Positions 35,572-44,635 of a stretch of 64,000 nt of DNA are shown piece by piece. How positions within the stretch are numbered: position 1 is the first letter of the stretch; every line of letters starts with the position of its first letter. Location of the stretch: positions 19,587 through 83,586 of the forward strand of contig JAFGCD010000138.1 of NCBI GenBank assembly GCA_016932835.1. Reading direction: 5' to 3'. A program made the translations under genes and the position numbers. The notes beneath the pieces were generated by a model, which saw only the letters and a program-made list of their open reading frames with translations, made no database searches and was not told the DNA's origin. The stretch comes from Sedimentisphaerales bacterium. Lineage in GTDB: Bacteria > Planctomycetota > Phycisphaerae > Sedimentisphaerales > Anaerobacaceae.

Positions 35572-37575
35572 ATGAGAAAAACGACTCTGACGCCTGCAAT
35601 TTTGCTGCTACTGTCCCTGGTGTTTTCAGGCCGGGCAGCCTCGGTGATTCGGGGCCAACAAAACAGCGACCCCCCGGAACGGAAAAACGATTTGTGGCGG
35701 TCACTGCAGCAGAAACAGCGCAAATCGCCCTCGCCGGATGCGAGCCATCCCGGCAACGTATTTGTGGACGGCGAGAAGGTTCGCATAAAGATCGGCGGCG
35801 ATGTGTCACCGCAGGCGGCTCGCTGGCAAGCTCAGGATGACGGCGGAAATGTCATCGCCGAGGGCGCTTTCGAGGGCGGCAATCGAAATGTCGATCTGGG
35901 CGAACCCGGCATCGGCTGGTATCGAATCGGATTCATGGACGGCAACGGCGGGGAAGTCGGCTGGACGACGGCGGCGGTCCTGGCAAAACAGGCAAACCCC
36001 ACAGCACAGGATTCGCCGGTATGTGTCGATTCGGCCACGGCATGGTTTGCGAGCAATAACCCCGACCGGCAGGAGCGATTCGCTCAATTAGCAGCCCTGG
36101 CGCAGGTGAACTGGATTCGCGACCGAATGAGCTGGGGCGGTATTCAGCGAGGTCTGGACGATTTCGCAGATAATACAACCTATGACTCAGCCGCGTCGCT
36201 CCAGGCAAAATATGGTTTGAAGGTCCTCCAGGTATTTCACGACAGTCCGGGCTGGGCGGCCGACAGGCAGCTCGACGGCAGCGAGGGCCCCAAGCGCTTC
36301 ACGCGAGACCTGAGAGTCCTCTACAAATTCTGCAAGACTATGGCCCAGCGATACAAGGGGCGCGTCCTGGCGTGGGAGCCGTGGAACGAAGCCAATATAA
36401 CCGTCTTCGGCGGGCACACAATCGACGAGATGTGCGCCCATCAAAAGGCCGCGTATCTCGGCTTCAAGGCAGCCGATGCGAAACTGACCGTCTGCTGGAA
36501 CGTCTATGCCGGGGCGGGCACTCCGCTGCACACGCAAGGCGTTATCGAAAACGAAAGCTGGCCTTACTTCGAGACGTACAACATTCACTCTTACCAGAAG
36601 CCCGAGAAATACATCGAACAGTTTACCCCCGCCAGACAGGCCGCCTGCGGCCGGCCAATATGGATTACCGAATGCGGCGTACCCCTGCCCTGGCAGACGG
36701 GCGGGCCCTGGCACGAAATATCACCAGAAGACCAGATCAAGCAGGCACAATTCATCGCCCGATCCTATGCGAGCAGCCTCTTTGCAGGGGTAAACCGGCA
36801 TTTCTTCTTCATACTGGGCAACTACGGCGAGCGCAATATCCAATTCGGGCTGCTTCGTCACGACCAGACGCCGCGCCCAGGCTACGCGGCCCTGGCAGCG
36901 ACCGGGCGATTCCTGAATGGGGCCAGGTGCCTCGGAAGATGGCGTCAGCGCAACGATGAGGCGGTAATGGTTTACGCATTCGACTCGGCGCCTGACGGCA
37001 AACGAAACGATGTGCTTATAATCTGGTCACAACAGCCCAGCGAATGGTCGCCGCCCGGAGAAATGCACATCAAGGCTGTTTACGACTATCTCGGCCGGCC
37101 CATAGGAAGAAATATCCCGCAAAGCATCGGTATCAGTCCCCTGTATGCGGTACTGGAGAGCGGGGCAGCGGAGAAACTGCAATTGGAACAGCCGCTCCGC
37201 ACCTCGGAATTTCGCACGGGCAAGGCATCGCCGATTGTCCTTCAGCTTCAAATGCCGCACATCGCGACAAATCTCGACAAACAGGCGCATATCGTCGATG
37301 TTCAAAGCGAAACCAAACTCGATATCTTCGCATACAACTTCAGCGACGAAGCGGTCGAGGGGGTAGTGATTGTCGAACAGGTTGCGGGTGGATTCAGGCT
37401 CTCGCCCGAGCGAATGCAAGTAACTCTTGCGCCAATGGATAGAAAACGGCTGCCCATCAGCCTGAAAGCAGAAGACACCGGTGAAGGGACATCATCAGAC
37501 GGATGGATCAAACTGCAAGGCCGGTTCTCACAAGGCCGGAGCAGCGTCCTAGCCTTTCGCCTGGTCTCAAAATAG
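35572..37575 (+). CDS. Secreted clan GH-A-type glycoside hydrolase
   Basis: A 668-residue exported enzyme. Signal peptide about 1-23 (LTPAILLLLSLVFSGRAAS). An N-terminal beta region is followed by a TIM-barrel: WIRDRMSWGGIQ, GLKVLQVFHDSPGWA, and the acid/base Glu273 in AWEPWNEANI (WNE signature). YNIHSYQKPEKY and the nucleophile Glu367 in WITECGV follow. A spacing of 94 residues and the motifs fit retaining clan GH-A enzymes, loosely GH39/GH5-like. The last 200 residues are beta-rich, with no known binding module. Substrate is unknown; the neighbours suggest plant- or algal-type sugars. GAGG precedes the chosen Met; the frame extends to 35494. Confidence 0.82.
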   Translation: MRKTTLTPAILLLLSLVFSGRAASVIRGQQNSDPPERKNDLWRSLQQKQRKSPSPDASHPGNVFVDGEKVRIKIGGDVSPQAARWQAQDDGGNVIAEGAFEGGNRNVDLGEPGIGWYRIGFMDGNGGEVGWTTAAVLAKQANPTAQDSPVCVDSATAWFASNNPDRQERFAQLAALAQVNWIRDRMSWGGIQRGLDDFADNTTYDSAASLQAKYGLKVLQVFHDSPGWAADRQLDGSEGPKRFTRDLRVLYKFCKTMAQRYKGRVLAWEPWNEANITVFGGHTIDEMCAHQKAAYLGFKAADAKLTVCWNVYAGAGTPLHTQGVIENESWPYFETYNIHSYQKPEKYIEQFTPARQAACGRPIWITECGVPLPWQTGGPWHEISPEDQIKQAQFIARSYASSLFAGVNRHFFFILGNYGERNIQFGLLRHDQTPRPGYAALAATGRFLNGARCLGRWRQRNDEAVMVYAFDSAPDGKRNDVLIIWSQQPSEWSPPGEMHIKAVYDYLGRPIGRNIPQSIGISPLYAVLESGAAEKLQLEQPLRTSEFRTGKASPIVLQLQMPHIATNLDKQAHIVDVQSETKLDIFAYNFSDEAVEGVVIVEQVAGGFRLSPERMQVTLAPMDRKRLPISLKAEDTGEGTSSDGWIKLQGRFSQGRSSVLAFRLVSK

Positions 37576-37606
37576 AATCCTGTCTGAACAAATGGAGTGC
37601 ATGATT

Positions 37607-39016
37607 ATGAACGCCGGAATACATCGCAGGGATTTTCTCAAGAATACAGCCGCAGGAGCAGGATTGGTTATCCTGGGCAACAGCCGAAACGCTTTCACAT
37701 ATCAGGCCAACGAAAAACTCAACGTCGCACTGATCGGGGTCGCCGGCCGAGGCAACTGGTTCGTCTCGGCGATTCCTAATGTCGGGGCGAATGTCGTGGC
37801 GATGTGCGACGTCAACGAGCGTAAAGCCGCCAATTCATTCAAGGAGATCCCCCAGGCCAGGAAGTATTTCGATTTCCGCAGGATGCTCGACGAGATGGAC
37901 AGGCAAATCGACGCCGTCACCGTAGCCACTCCTGACAATACCCACGCGGTCATCTCGGCGGCGGCGATCAAGATGGGCAAGGGCGTGCTGTGCGAGAAAC
38001 CGCTGACACACGACCTCTTCGAGGCCCGGCGAATGCGCGAACTGGCTGCGAAACACAAAGTCGCCACGCAAATGGGCAACCAGGGCACGGCCAGCGAAGG
38101 TTTTCGCCGGGCCGTCGAGATCATCCAGGCCGGCCTGCTTGGTGACGTGCGAGAGGTGCACGCATGGAATACCGGCGGCGGCGCCGGCGACCGCCCGATG
38201 CCAGTCGAAGAACATGCGATTCCGGACTATATCCACTGGGACCTCTGGCTCGGACCCGCCAAATACAGGCCGTATAACTCCAGATGGATGGACTGGCATA
38301 CATGGCGCGACTTCGCTACGGGAAATCTGGGCAACTGGGCATCGCACACGATGAACGTGGCCTTCAAAGGTCTCGGAATCGATACGCTCTGGCCAAGCCA
38401 GCCCGAAGCGAACGATACCGCGAACAAACCAGTGATAAGCATCGAGGCGGAGGTCTCCGGATACCACAAGGCGACATTCCCGAAATGGGAAATAATCCGC
38501 TACGACATCGGCGCCCGTTGGCTCCGCACAGGCAGGGACATGCCGCCGGTGCGTATCAACTGGTACAACGGCGGCGGGCAGGCCCCGGGCCCACGTGCCA
38601 AAATCGAAGAGATGATGGGCAGGCGACTTGACTGGGGCGATGCGGGCGAAAAAAAGTGGGACGACCACGCGGGCTGCCTGCTCGTCGGGACGGAGGGAAT
38701 GCTGCATTCAACCGGGCATAATACGTCTTATACGCTGCTGCCCGCTGATAAATTCGAAGGATTTGAAAAACCACAGCCCACGCTGCCCCGCTCGCGCGGA
38801 CACGAAGCCGAGTGGATCGAGGCGTGCAAAGGCGGCCCCGCAGCAATGTCAAATTTCGATTATGCCGATCCGTTGGCGGAATTCGTTCTGCTGGGCAATG
38901 TCGCCACGCAGTTCGAAGGCCGAATCGATTTCGACCCGATGGAAATGAAGATCACAAATAATTCAAACGCCCACGACGCCCTGTACCGCGAGTACCGAAA
39001 AGGGTGGTCGCTGTAG
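37607..39016 (+). CDS. Gfo/Idh/MocA-family oxidoreductase with Tat signal (copy 1)
   Basis: A 469-residue protein. A Tat-like leader HRRDFLKNTAAGAGLVILG is followed by a Rossmann dinucleotide fold (LNVALIGVAGRGNWFVSAI, VAMCDVNERKAA), TVATPDNTHAV and the family EKP motif VLCEKPLTHDLFEARRM. The C-terminal domain has GNLGNWASHTMNVAF with the conserved His. Such enzymes oxidise or reduce sugars or glycosidic bonds with bound NAD(P). Secreted planctomycete forms probably act in the periplasm. The Met at 37607 has GGAG at nine bases. It lies 31 bases after the glycosidase and 30 before thuA, so an operon is likely. Confidence 0.9.
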   Translation: MNAGIHRRDFLKNTAAGAGLVILGNSRNAFTYQANEKLNVALIGVAGRGNWFVSAIPNVGANVVAMCDVNERKAANSFKEIPQARKYFDFRRMLDEMDRQIDAVTVATPDNTHAVISAAAIKMGKGVLCEKPLTHDLFEARRMRELAAKHKVATQMGNQGTASEGFRRAVEIIQAGLLGDVREVHAWNTGGGAGDRPMPVEEHAIPDYIHWDLWLGPAKYRPYNSRWMDWHTWRDFATGNLGNWASHTMNVAFKGLGIDTLWPSQPEANDTANKPVISIEAEVSGYHKATFPKWEIIRYDIGARWLRTGRDMPPVRINWYNGGGQAPGPRAKIEEMMGRRLDWGDAGEKKWDDHAGCLLVGTEGMLHSTGHNTSYTLLPADKFEGFEKPQPTLPRSRGHEAEWIEACKGGPAAMSNFDYADPLAEFVLLGNVATQFEGRIDFDPMEMKITNNSNAHDALYREYRKGWSL

Positions 39017-39046
39017 GCCGCGTAGTCGAGCGAAGGAGGATTCATT

Positions 39047-40012
39047 ATGTCAAGCAGGCATTTCATAACAGCGGTCGCCGCCGCTGCGATACTTGCTCCT
39101 CTGCATATTTCACACGCGCAGTTGAGCGAGCAGCAGAAGCGGCTCATCGATTCGGCCGTCCCCGAGAAGGCGACTGTCACACCAAAGCAGCCCCGGCGGG
39201 TGCTTATCTGGAATACCCCCTTCATGGAGCAGTCGCCGCACAAGGGATACACTATCCCGCAAGCCGAATATGCGATGAGGCTGCTCGGCAAAAGAACAGG
39301 GGCCTTCGAGCCGGTCGTCAGCGACGACGTTGCCATGTACCTGCCCGAAAACCTCAAGAAATTGGACGCGATAATAATGAACAACAGCAACGGCCCCTGG
39401 ATTCGCCCGACCGAGAAGGACATGGCCAAGTTCAAGAATTACGGCGATGATATCGACGCTGCAGAGAAGATGCTTCGAAAGAGCCTGCTCGACTGGGTCG
39501 CCGACGGCGGCGGAATCGTTGCCTATCATCATGCAGTAGGCGGCAATACTCACTGGGGCGAATTCCTCGAACTGCTCGGCGCCGGATACTGGGGACATCC
39601 CTGGAATGAGGAGGTCGCCGTCAAGCTCGATGAGCCCGACAATCCTCTGCTTGCGGCCTTCGAAGGCGAGGATTTCCGCATAGCCGAGGAGATATTCCAG
39701 TTCCGCGAACCCTATTCGCGAGAAAAGCTGCGGGTGCTCTTGTCGCTCGATACGAAAAAGACCAATATGACCGTCCCCTGGATTCACCGCACCGATGGCG
39801 ACTTTGCTCTGGCCTGGATTAAGCAGCACGGCAAAGGCCGGGTATTCTACTGTGCGTTCGGCCATCGCACCGAGATTTGGTGGAATAAGCCAATCCTGCG
39901 ATTCTACCTCGACGGGATACAGTTCGCGACCGGCGATTTGAAGGCCGATACGACACCGAGCGGACCGATTAAGCCGATACCGCCGGCCAAGGCCGTCGAA
40001 ACGCAATCATAA
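39047..40012 (+). CDS. Secreted ThuA-domain protein
   Basis: A 321-residue protein with a signal peptide (about 1-24, ending HISHA) and a ThuA/trehalose-utilisation-like, glutamine-amidotransferase fold: RRVLIWNTPFMEQSPHKGY, LDAIIMNNSNGPW, GGGIVAYHHAVGGNTHWGEF, GYWGHPWNEEV, and TDGDFALAWIKQHGKGRVFYCAFGH. The His-rich block HHA and the Gly-His motif match the family. ThuA proteins are tied to disaccharide metabolism and often neighbour Gfo/Idh/MocA enzymes, as here. A catalytic role is unproven. AAGGAGG precedes the start. Confidence 0.9.
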   Translation: MSSRHFITAVAAAAILAPLHISHAQLSEQQKRLIDSAVPEKATVTPKQPRRVLIWNTPFMEQSPHKGYTIPQAEYAMRLLGKRTGAFEPVVSDDVAMYLPENLKKLDAIIMNNSNGPWIRPTEKDMAKFKNYGDDIDAAEKMLRKSLLDWVADGGGIVAYHHAVGGNTHWGEFLELLGAGYWGHPWNEEVAVKLDEPDNPLLAAFEGEDFRIAEEIFQFREPYSREKLRVLLSLDTKKTNMTVPWIHRTDGDFALAWIKQHGKGRVFYCAFGHRTEIWWNKPILRFYLDGIQFATGDLKADTTPSGPIKPIPPAKAVETQS

Positions 40013-40036
40013 AGGCCTTCCGATGGCGGCTCCATC

Positions 40037-40786
40037 TCAGCCGAAGATGTCCTTACGGCGGCGCAGCTCCGCGAAGACTTCGGAATCCGGAGCATCGGGC
40101 ATGGCAAGGGCGGCCTTGACTTCGCCGCAGGTCGCTCGAAGGAATATATTAGTCTCTTTCTCGCGAGATATCGTCGAAGGAGGGGCAAAATCGCCGCTTC
40201 CAAGCAGCCCTTGCACAGCCTTATTGCCCGGCTCAATTGTCAGTGCGAATTCGTAGTTCTCCTGTGTGTAGTCGTGGCCCGGATAGACAAGCGTATCTTC
40301 GGGTAAAGCAGCAATCTTGCCCAGAGAATCCCACATGGTCCGAGCGTCGCATTCGAGCAGCCTGCCGCAGCCGCCCGTAAAGAGAGTATCGCCTGTGAAC
40401 AGCATCCCGCACTCACCCTCGAACGGTCCGACGTAATAGCAGACCGAATCAGCCGTATGCCCGGGAGTAGCAAGGAGTCGAACACGCACAGGCCCCAATT
40501 CCATTGTCTCGCCGTCGCCGATACATCGGTCCACGCCGGAGACCCGGCTGCCGCGTAACGCAACTACTTCGCAGCCGCTCGCGCTCTTGACCCTGCCGGC
40601 GCCCTGGACATGGTCGAAGTGATGATGCGTCAGCAGTATCGCCGAAAGAGTCAGGCCCCTGGCTTTGAGAATATCGAATACGGCCGTGCTGTCGCCGGGA
40701 TCGACTACGAATACGACCCCGCCGACATGTTCGCAGAGGTAGATGAAGTTATCGTCGAAAGCGCGGATTGTAGTTACTCGATTCAT
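40037..40786 (-). CDS. Glyoxalase II-like metallo-hydrolase
   Basis: A 249-residue metallo-beta-lactamase-fold enzyme of the GloB type. It starts MNRVTTIRAFDDNFIYLCE (the FxDNYxY start of glyoxalase II). The metal motif is LTHHHFDHVQG, with LLATPGHTADSVCYYVG, MLFTGDTLFTGGCGRL and VYPGHDYTQENYEFAL carrying the other ligands. It would hydrolyse S-lactoylglutathione or a similar thioester in the cytoplasm. The C-terminal DIFGxx region is short. Start at 40786; the frame extends to 40837. It is convergent with thuA, 24 bases apart, and unrelated to that cluster. Confidence 0.9.
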   Translation of the reverse strand: MNRVTTIRAFDDNFIYLCEHVGGVVFVVDPGDSTAVFDILKARGLTLSAILLTHHHFDHVQGAGRVKSASGCEVVALRGSRVSGVDRCIGDGETMELGPVRVRLLATPGHTADSVCYYVGPFEGECGMLFTGDTLFTGGCGRLLECDARTMWDSLGKIAALPEDTLVYPGHDYTQENYEFALTIEPGNKAVQGLLGSGDFAPPSTISREKETNIFLRATCGEVKAALAMPDAPDSEVFAELRRRKDIFG

Positions 40787-40877
40787 GCAGCCGCCTTGCT
40801 CTGAGAAGGTTTTCAAGCGGGGTATAATCTTACCCACGAACGCCCTCGCCGGTCAAGCCAAGCAGGCGACGATCTGA

Positions 40878-43772
40878 TCAATCACAGAAGTAGTGCGATG
40901 CGAAAAATGTGAAATCTGCGAAATCCACGACCCCGTCGCCGTTGAGATCCGCAACGATCTCGTACAGCGGGACATGAGAGCTTTCGACCGGTTCTGTATC
41001 GGCCGGATTGTACTCCTCGCTCGGTGTCAGCAGGATGCAATCCATTCTTGCCCCGTCCTCGCGCATCCATATATCTACCCTGTGCAGCCCCGCCGAGGAA
41101 ATAAGAATCATCGGACGGGAGCTATCAGCACACCGCGAAACCCAACTGAACGCGGTCGCCCCCTTCAACTCAACATCGAGGCTCAGGTCCGAACTGGTAA
41201 TGTTATTCTGCCCCGCGGCGGCGTACTGGTGCACCTCAACGGAAAGAACGTTATCCCCGGCTGCGAGGAAATTAGGGTCGATGTCGAAACCGAAATAGGT
41301 ATCCTCCTCAGAGCCGCCGGCCGCGTGATCTCGGACTATCGTCTCGTAGCTCAGCGGGCCTGAGGGCATATTAGTCCGGGGCAACTCGTGCCCGTTGAGA
41401 TACGAGGCGGCGCCGTCGTCACGCAATACAGAAAAGGCCAGCGAGGTAAAGTCGGCGGGATTGTCAACTGTAAAGTGCTTGCGAAAATATGTCGTGATGT
41501 ATTTGTTGTTGCGGTCGTTGAGGTCGTTGTCCTCGTTGGGACCGAAACGGACCTCGGTGATCTCTCCGTCGTCGCCGTATCCGAGTCTGGCCCGACCCGT
41601 TCGCCAGGAGGCGTCGTCAAATGCTCTTTCGGCCCAGCCGGCCTGCTCGGCCCCGATATCGAGATAAAGCCAGCCGTCGCTGCCCTTCTCTATCAGCAGT
41701 TCTTCGTGAGGCTCATTGAGCATGGCCTCTTTGCCGGGCGTGCTTAAAACTGTTCCGTCAAGGCCATAGTGCAATGTATCCGATTCGGAATCAACAGCAG
41801 AGGCCTTGAGCCAGAGGTAGTATGTGCCCGGCGAGGTGAAGTTCACCAGATAGCTCAGCCGCGGTGAATCGGTTTCGATATTCGCGTCGAGCACGAGGCC
41901 GCTATCCGGAACGGCCTGCATGCACCTCTGCCCCGAAGCCTCAGCGCTGCTGCTCCTTAACCATACAGCAGGGTAACCCGCTCCGAATCCGCCTGCGCGT
42001 CCGGAGAAGTGCTCGGCTTCTAAGAAGATGTTTGCATCCGTCTGGGAATGAATGCAGCAGTCGAGCCATTGGTCGCTGAGCACAGCCGCATCTCTCAGAC
42101 CCACGGACCTGTCGCCGTCGATGTCACCGGCCACCTTGTCCGCAGGTATCTTGACAAGCTCGACTCCGCCCGGTATTCCAAGATTGCCGAGGTATTGCTT
42201 GTCGGTCGGGTTGTTCCAATGCTCGTGCACTCCGAGGCTCGCCATGGCCGTGCCGTCTCTTTCCGGGTCGTAGAATGTCCCCGAAGGAGGAACATCGGCA
42301 AGAGCCGCTTCATGAAGGTAGTCGTCGGCGCCCTGGTGCGCCGGCCCGGCGGCCTCGGGCCATTCCGTAACCAGAAAATCGAATCCCACCGAGTCAATTG
42401 CCACCTGGTCCTGCGAAACGAATATGCTTGAAGGCCAGTCGTCGTTAAAGGGTGACATCTGCCATTTCTTCGGCAGGTTTTCCGGGTAACCGATTGCGTG
42501 CTTGCCTCCATAGAGACCGTCGATCATCGCCAGAAATGTCTTGCCGCCGACGTCCCGGTGGCCCATCAGGTCCACCATGTCGCGATAGCTGCCTGAAGCA
42601 GGAACAGCATATGGACAATCCGAATGCATGTCGTAGTAGCCTGAATCGGTCGGCCCGCGCAGCGAACCGAAATGGTTTTTCCCGCAAAGGGTAATGCCGG
42701 CCTGGTTGTAATGGCCCTTGAAGGAGGCCAGGTTGATGAAATAGTCCGCATCGACATAAGACTGAAGCACATAGTCCTGATTCTTGCCGTCGGCCTTGGT
42801 TGTGCTCCAATAGAACGGAGTGGTGGATTTCTGTATCTTGGTCCGATTGTAGTATCCCCGATAGTCGAGATAACGAACATCGGGGAAATCCGGGTGGATC
42901 ATGTCGTAGAACTCATTGCACCACATACAGATGGGATCGCCTATCGAAATGTCCGACTCGGCCACACCCACGATATTCACCAGATGGTCCAGCAAGGCGT
43001 GCATGACATGCGGCGAACATATTGCATATTCCGGCGTATGGTCAACGAGATCATAGTCGGTATTGCCCCAGACCGAAATCATATCGACGAAGTTGACCTT
43101 GATCATGATCTTCTCGCCCCCGGCGTATCCGCGGTCGCCTCGGCCCTTGTCTTTGTTGAAATATCGAAAGAGCAGTTCCCAGGCCGGAGCGATGTCCCGC
43201 TCGCCAGCCAGTGCCATAATGGCCTCGGCCATCATCTCATCGACGACGTTCTGGTCGGTGTGGTCGTTCTGCCACCAGTAGCCGTCGCCGACACGCGGGC
43301 CTTGCCAGTCTGTCGCATTGGGGTCGTGCACCCAAACGACACGCCCCGGATGAACTCCCCTGCCGATACCGATAGGATTATTAACCGTATGCGGTTCGGC
43401 GGCCTTCGCCTCTTTCTGGCCGGTCAGTATCGCCGAAACCCACAGACACCCGACACTAAGAAGCATGCACGCAACGCCGAGAATATAGCGGCTGCGTAAG
43501 AAAGATTTTCTTGCCTTGCGAAACGCCGCAGCCGAACCGAACAGCCCCAACAACCAGACCACAAAACCAGACGCAAGAGGAAACGCAACTCTCTGGCAGG
43601 GATAAGTCGCACGCGAAGGCTTCGGGATTACCCTGATGAGAAACCATACCAGAGAAACCAAACCCACGATCGGCATAAGCCATATCAGCCGGGGGCGCTT
43701 GAAACGGAACCACAAAGGCGCAGACGCCTTCGGGCAAGGCTTTGAGTTTCGCGCATCTTCGTTGAGCATCAT
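40878..43772 (-). CDS. Membrane-anchored DUF362 protein with dockerin repeats and nested beta module
   Basis: A 964-residue multidomain protein. Three hydrophobic segments lie near the N-terminus (LIWLMPIVGLVSLVWFLI; FVVWLLGLFGSAAAF; ILGVACMLLSVGCLWVSA). A DUF362 domain follows: KIMIKVNFVD, SDISIGDPICMW, FINLASFKGHYNQAGIT and GKNHFGSLRG. A dockerin-like repeat (DIDGDRSVGLRDAAVLSDQW) follows, and then a CBM35/malectin-like domain. This last domain is split by an inserted beta module (WLYLDIGAEQAGWAERAFDD to DLSLDVELKG) and resumes at HRVDIWMREDGARMDC. The protein ends with a second dockerin half (DLNGDGVVDFADFTFFASHY). Start at 43772 by GGAG. The catalytic role of DUF362 is unknown; the other modules imply an extracellular anchor. 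Confidence 0.8.
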   Translation of the reverse strand: MMLNEDARNSKPCPKASAPLWFRFKRPRLIWLMPIVGLVSLVWFLIRVIPKPSRATYPCQRVAFPLASGFVVWLLGLFGSAAAFRKARKSFLRSRYILGVACMLLSVGCLWVSAILTGQKEAKAAEPHTVNNPIGIGRGVHPGRVVWVHDPNATDWQGPRVGDGYWWQNDHTDQNVVDEMMAEAIMALAGERDIAPAWELLFRYFNKDKGRGDRGYAGGEKIMIKVNFVDMISVWGNTDYDLVDHTPEYAICSPHVMHALLDHLVNIVGVAESDISIGDPICMWCNEFYDMIHPDFPDVRYLDYRGYYNRTKIQKSTTPFYWSTTKADGKNQDYVLQSYVDADYFINLASFKGHYNQAGITLCGKNHFGSLRGPTDSGYYDMHSDCPYAVPASGSYRDMVDLMGHRDVGGKTFLAMIDGLYGGKHAIGYPENLPKKWQMSPFNDDWPSSIFVSQDQVAIDSVGFDFLVTEWPEAAGPAHQGADDYLHEAALADVPPSGTFYDPERDGTAMASLGVHEHWNNPTDKQYLGNLGIPGGVELVKIPADKVAGDIDGDRSVGLRDAAVLSDQWLDCCIHSQTDANIFLEAEHFSGRAGGFGAGYPAVWLRSSSAEASGQRCMQAVPDSGLVLDANIETDSPRLSYLVNFTSPGTYYLWLKASAVDSESDTLHYGLDGTVLSTPGKEAMLNEPHEELLIEKGSDGWLYLDIGAEQAGWAERAFDDASWRTGRARLGYGDDGEITEVRFGPNEDNDLNDRNNKYITTYFRKHFTVDNPADFTSLAFSVLRDDGAASYLNGHELPRTNMPSGPLSYETIVRDHAAGGSEEDTYFGFDIDPNFLAAGDNVLSVEVHQYAAAGQNNITSSDLSLDVELKGATAFSWVSRCADSSRPMILISSAGLHRVDIWMREDGARMDCILLTPSEEYNPADTEPVESSHVPLYEIVADLNGDGVVDFADFTFFASHYFCD

Positions 43773-43978
43773 CTGCCTGTCTCCTTTATATATGACAAGG
43801 ATAGCAGGATACGAGGCAAATCTCCAGTAAATTCCTCCGCCAAGCGGACTTCGCCTCTGCCTGGCGATCAACGTAAGTCGGAATTCGCAGGGAAAAACCA
43901 AGATGGGGCATGCTTCGAAAGTGAGAAAAACGCCGCCGGTGCCACCCGCAAAAAGGCGAATCCGGAGCGGTGATTCTC

Positions 43979-44419
43979 TCAGCCCAGGCCGGTAATACCC
44001 TTCAGGAATTGAAAAACGCCGGGGCCGAGAATGATAAAACCGACAATCGCCGAGCCCACCGCGCTAATGAGCACCGCACCGGCGGCAACATCTTTCGCCT
44101 TCTCCACGAGAGGATGAAACTCCAGAGAAGCAACATCCGCCAGAAACTCCAGGGCTGTATTCAAAGCCTCAGCGGTCCATACCGCCATAATCGCCAGAAC
44201 CAGCCAGCACCATTCCCCGGCCGAAAGACCGACAAGAAAACCAACGAGGACCACAAGCGCCGATGCAACGGCATGAAGCCAGGCATTGTGCTGGCTCTTG
44301 AGCATAAGGGCCACCCCGCGAATTGCATAGGTGAAGCTCAATGCCCGCCCGCGCAGCGAGAAACCCTTTCTATTGCTTTCCCAATGGTCAACCGTCTTGT
44401 TCTCAATATCCGGAAACAC
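43979..44419 (-). CDS. DgkA-family lipid kinase (diacylglycerol or undecaprenol kinase)
   Basis: A 146-residue integral membrane kinase. A basic amphipathic start (RKGFSLRGRALSFTYAIRG) and NAWLHAVASALVVLVGFLVG precede the catalytic/metal block IMAVWTAEALNTALE and the second block KAKDVAAGAVLISAVGSAIVG. These match DgkA-type trimeric kinases. Gram-positive-like members phosphorylate undecaprenol, and sequence alone does not separate the two substrates. The start is a GTG, with AGGAG nine bases upstream. Confidence 0.9.
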   Translation of the reverse strand: MFPDIENKTVDHWESNRKGFSLRGRALSFTYAIRGVALMLKSQHNAWLHAVASALVVLVGFLVGLSAGEWCWLVLAIMAVWTAEALNTALEFLADVASLEFHPLVEKAKDVAAGAVLISAVGSAIVGFIILGPGVFQFLKGITGLG

Positions 44420-44635
44420 GCCGGGAATCTCCTTTTCTTACGGTACTATCTAAAGAATCATATCGGCGTATGACAGTGCATGTCTTGAATAGTGACCTGG
44501 AGTTGACGGCGGAACAACCGGCGCCGGGGTGAATATATTTTCACTTTTTTCCCGCTTACAGGTCGAATACAATACAACTCGGCCGAATTGAAGGCCGTCT
44601 CAACAAAGATAATTCAGTGCTTCAGGAGGTTCGAT

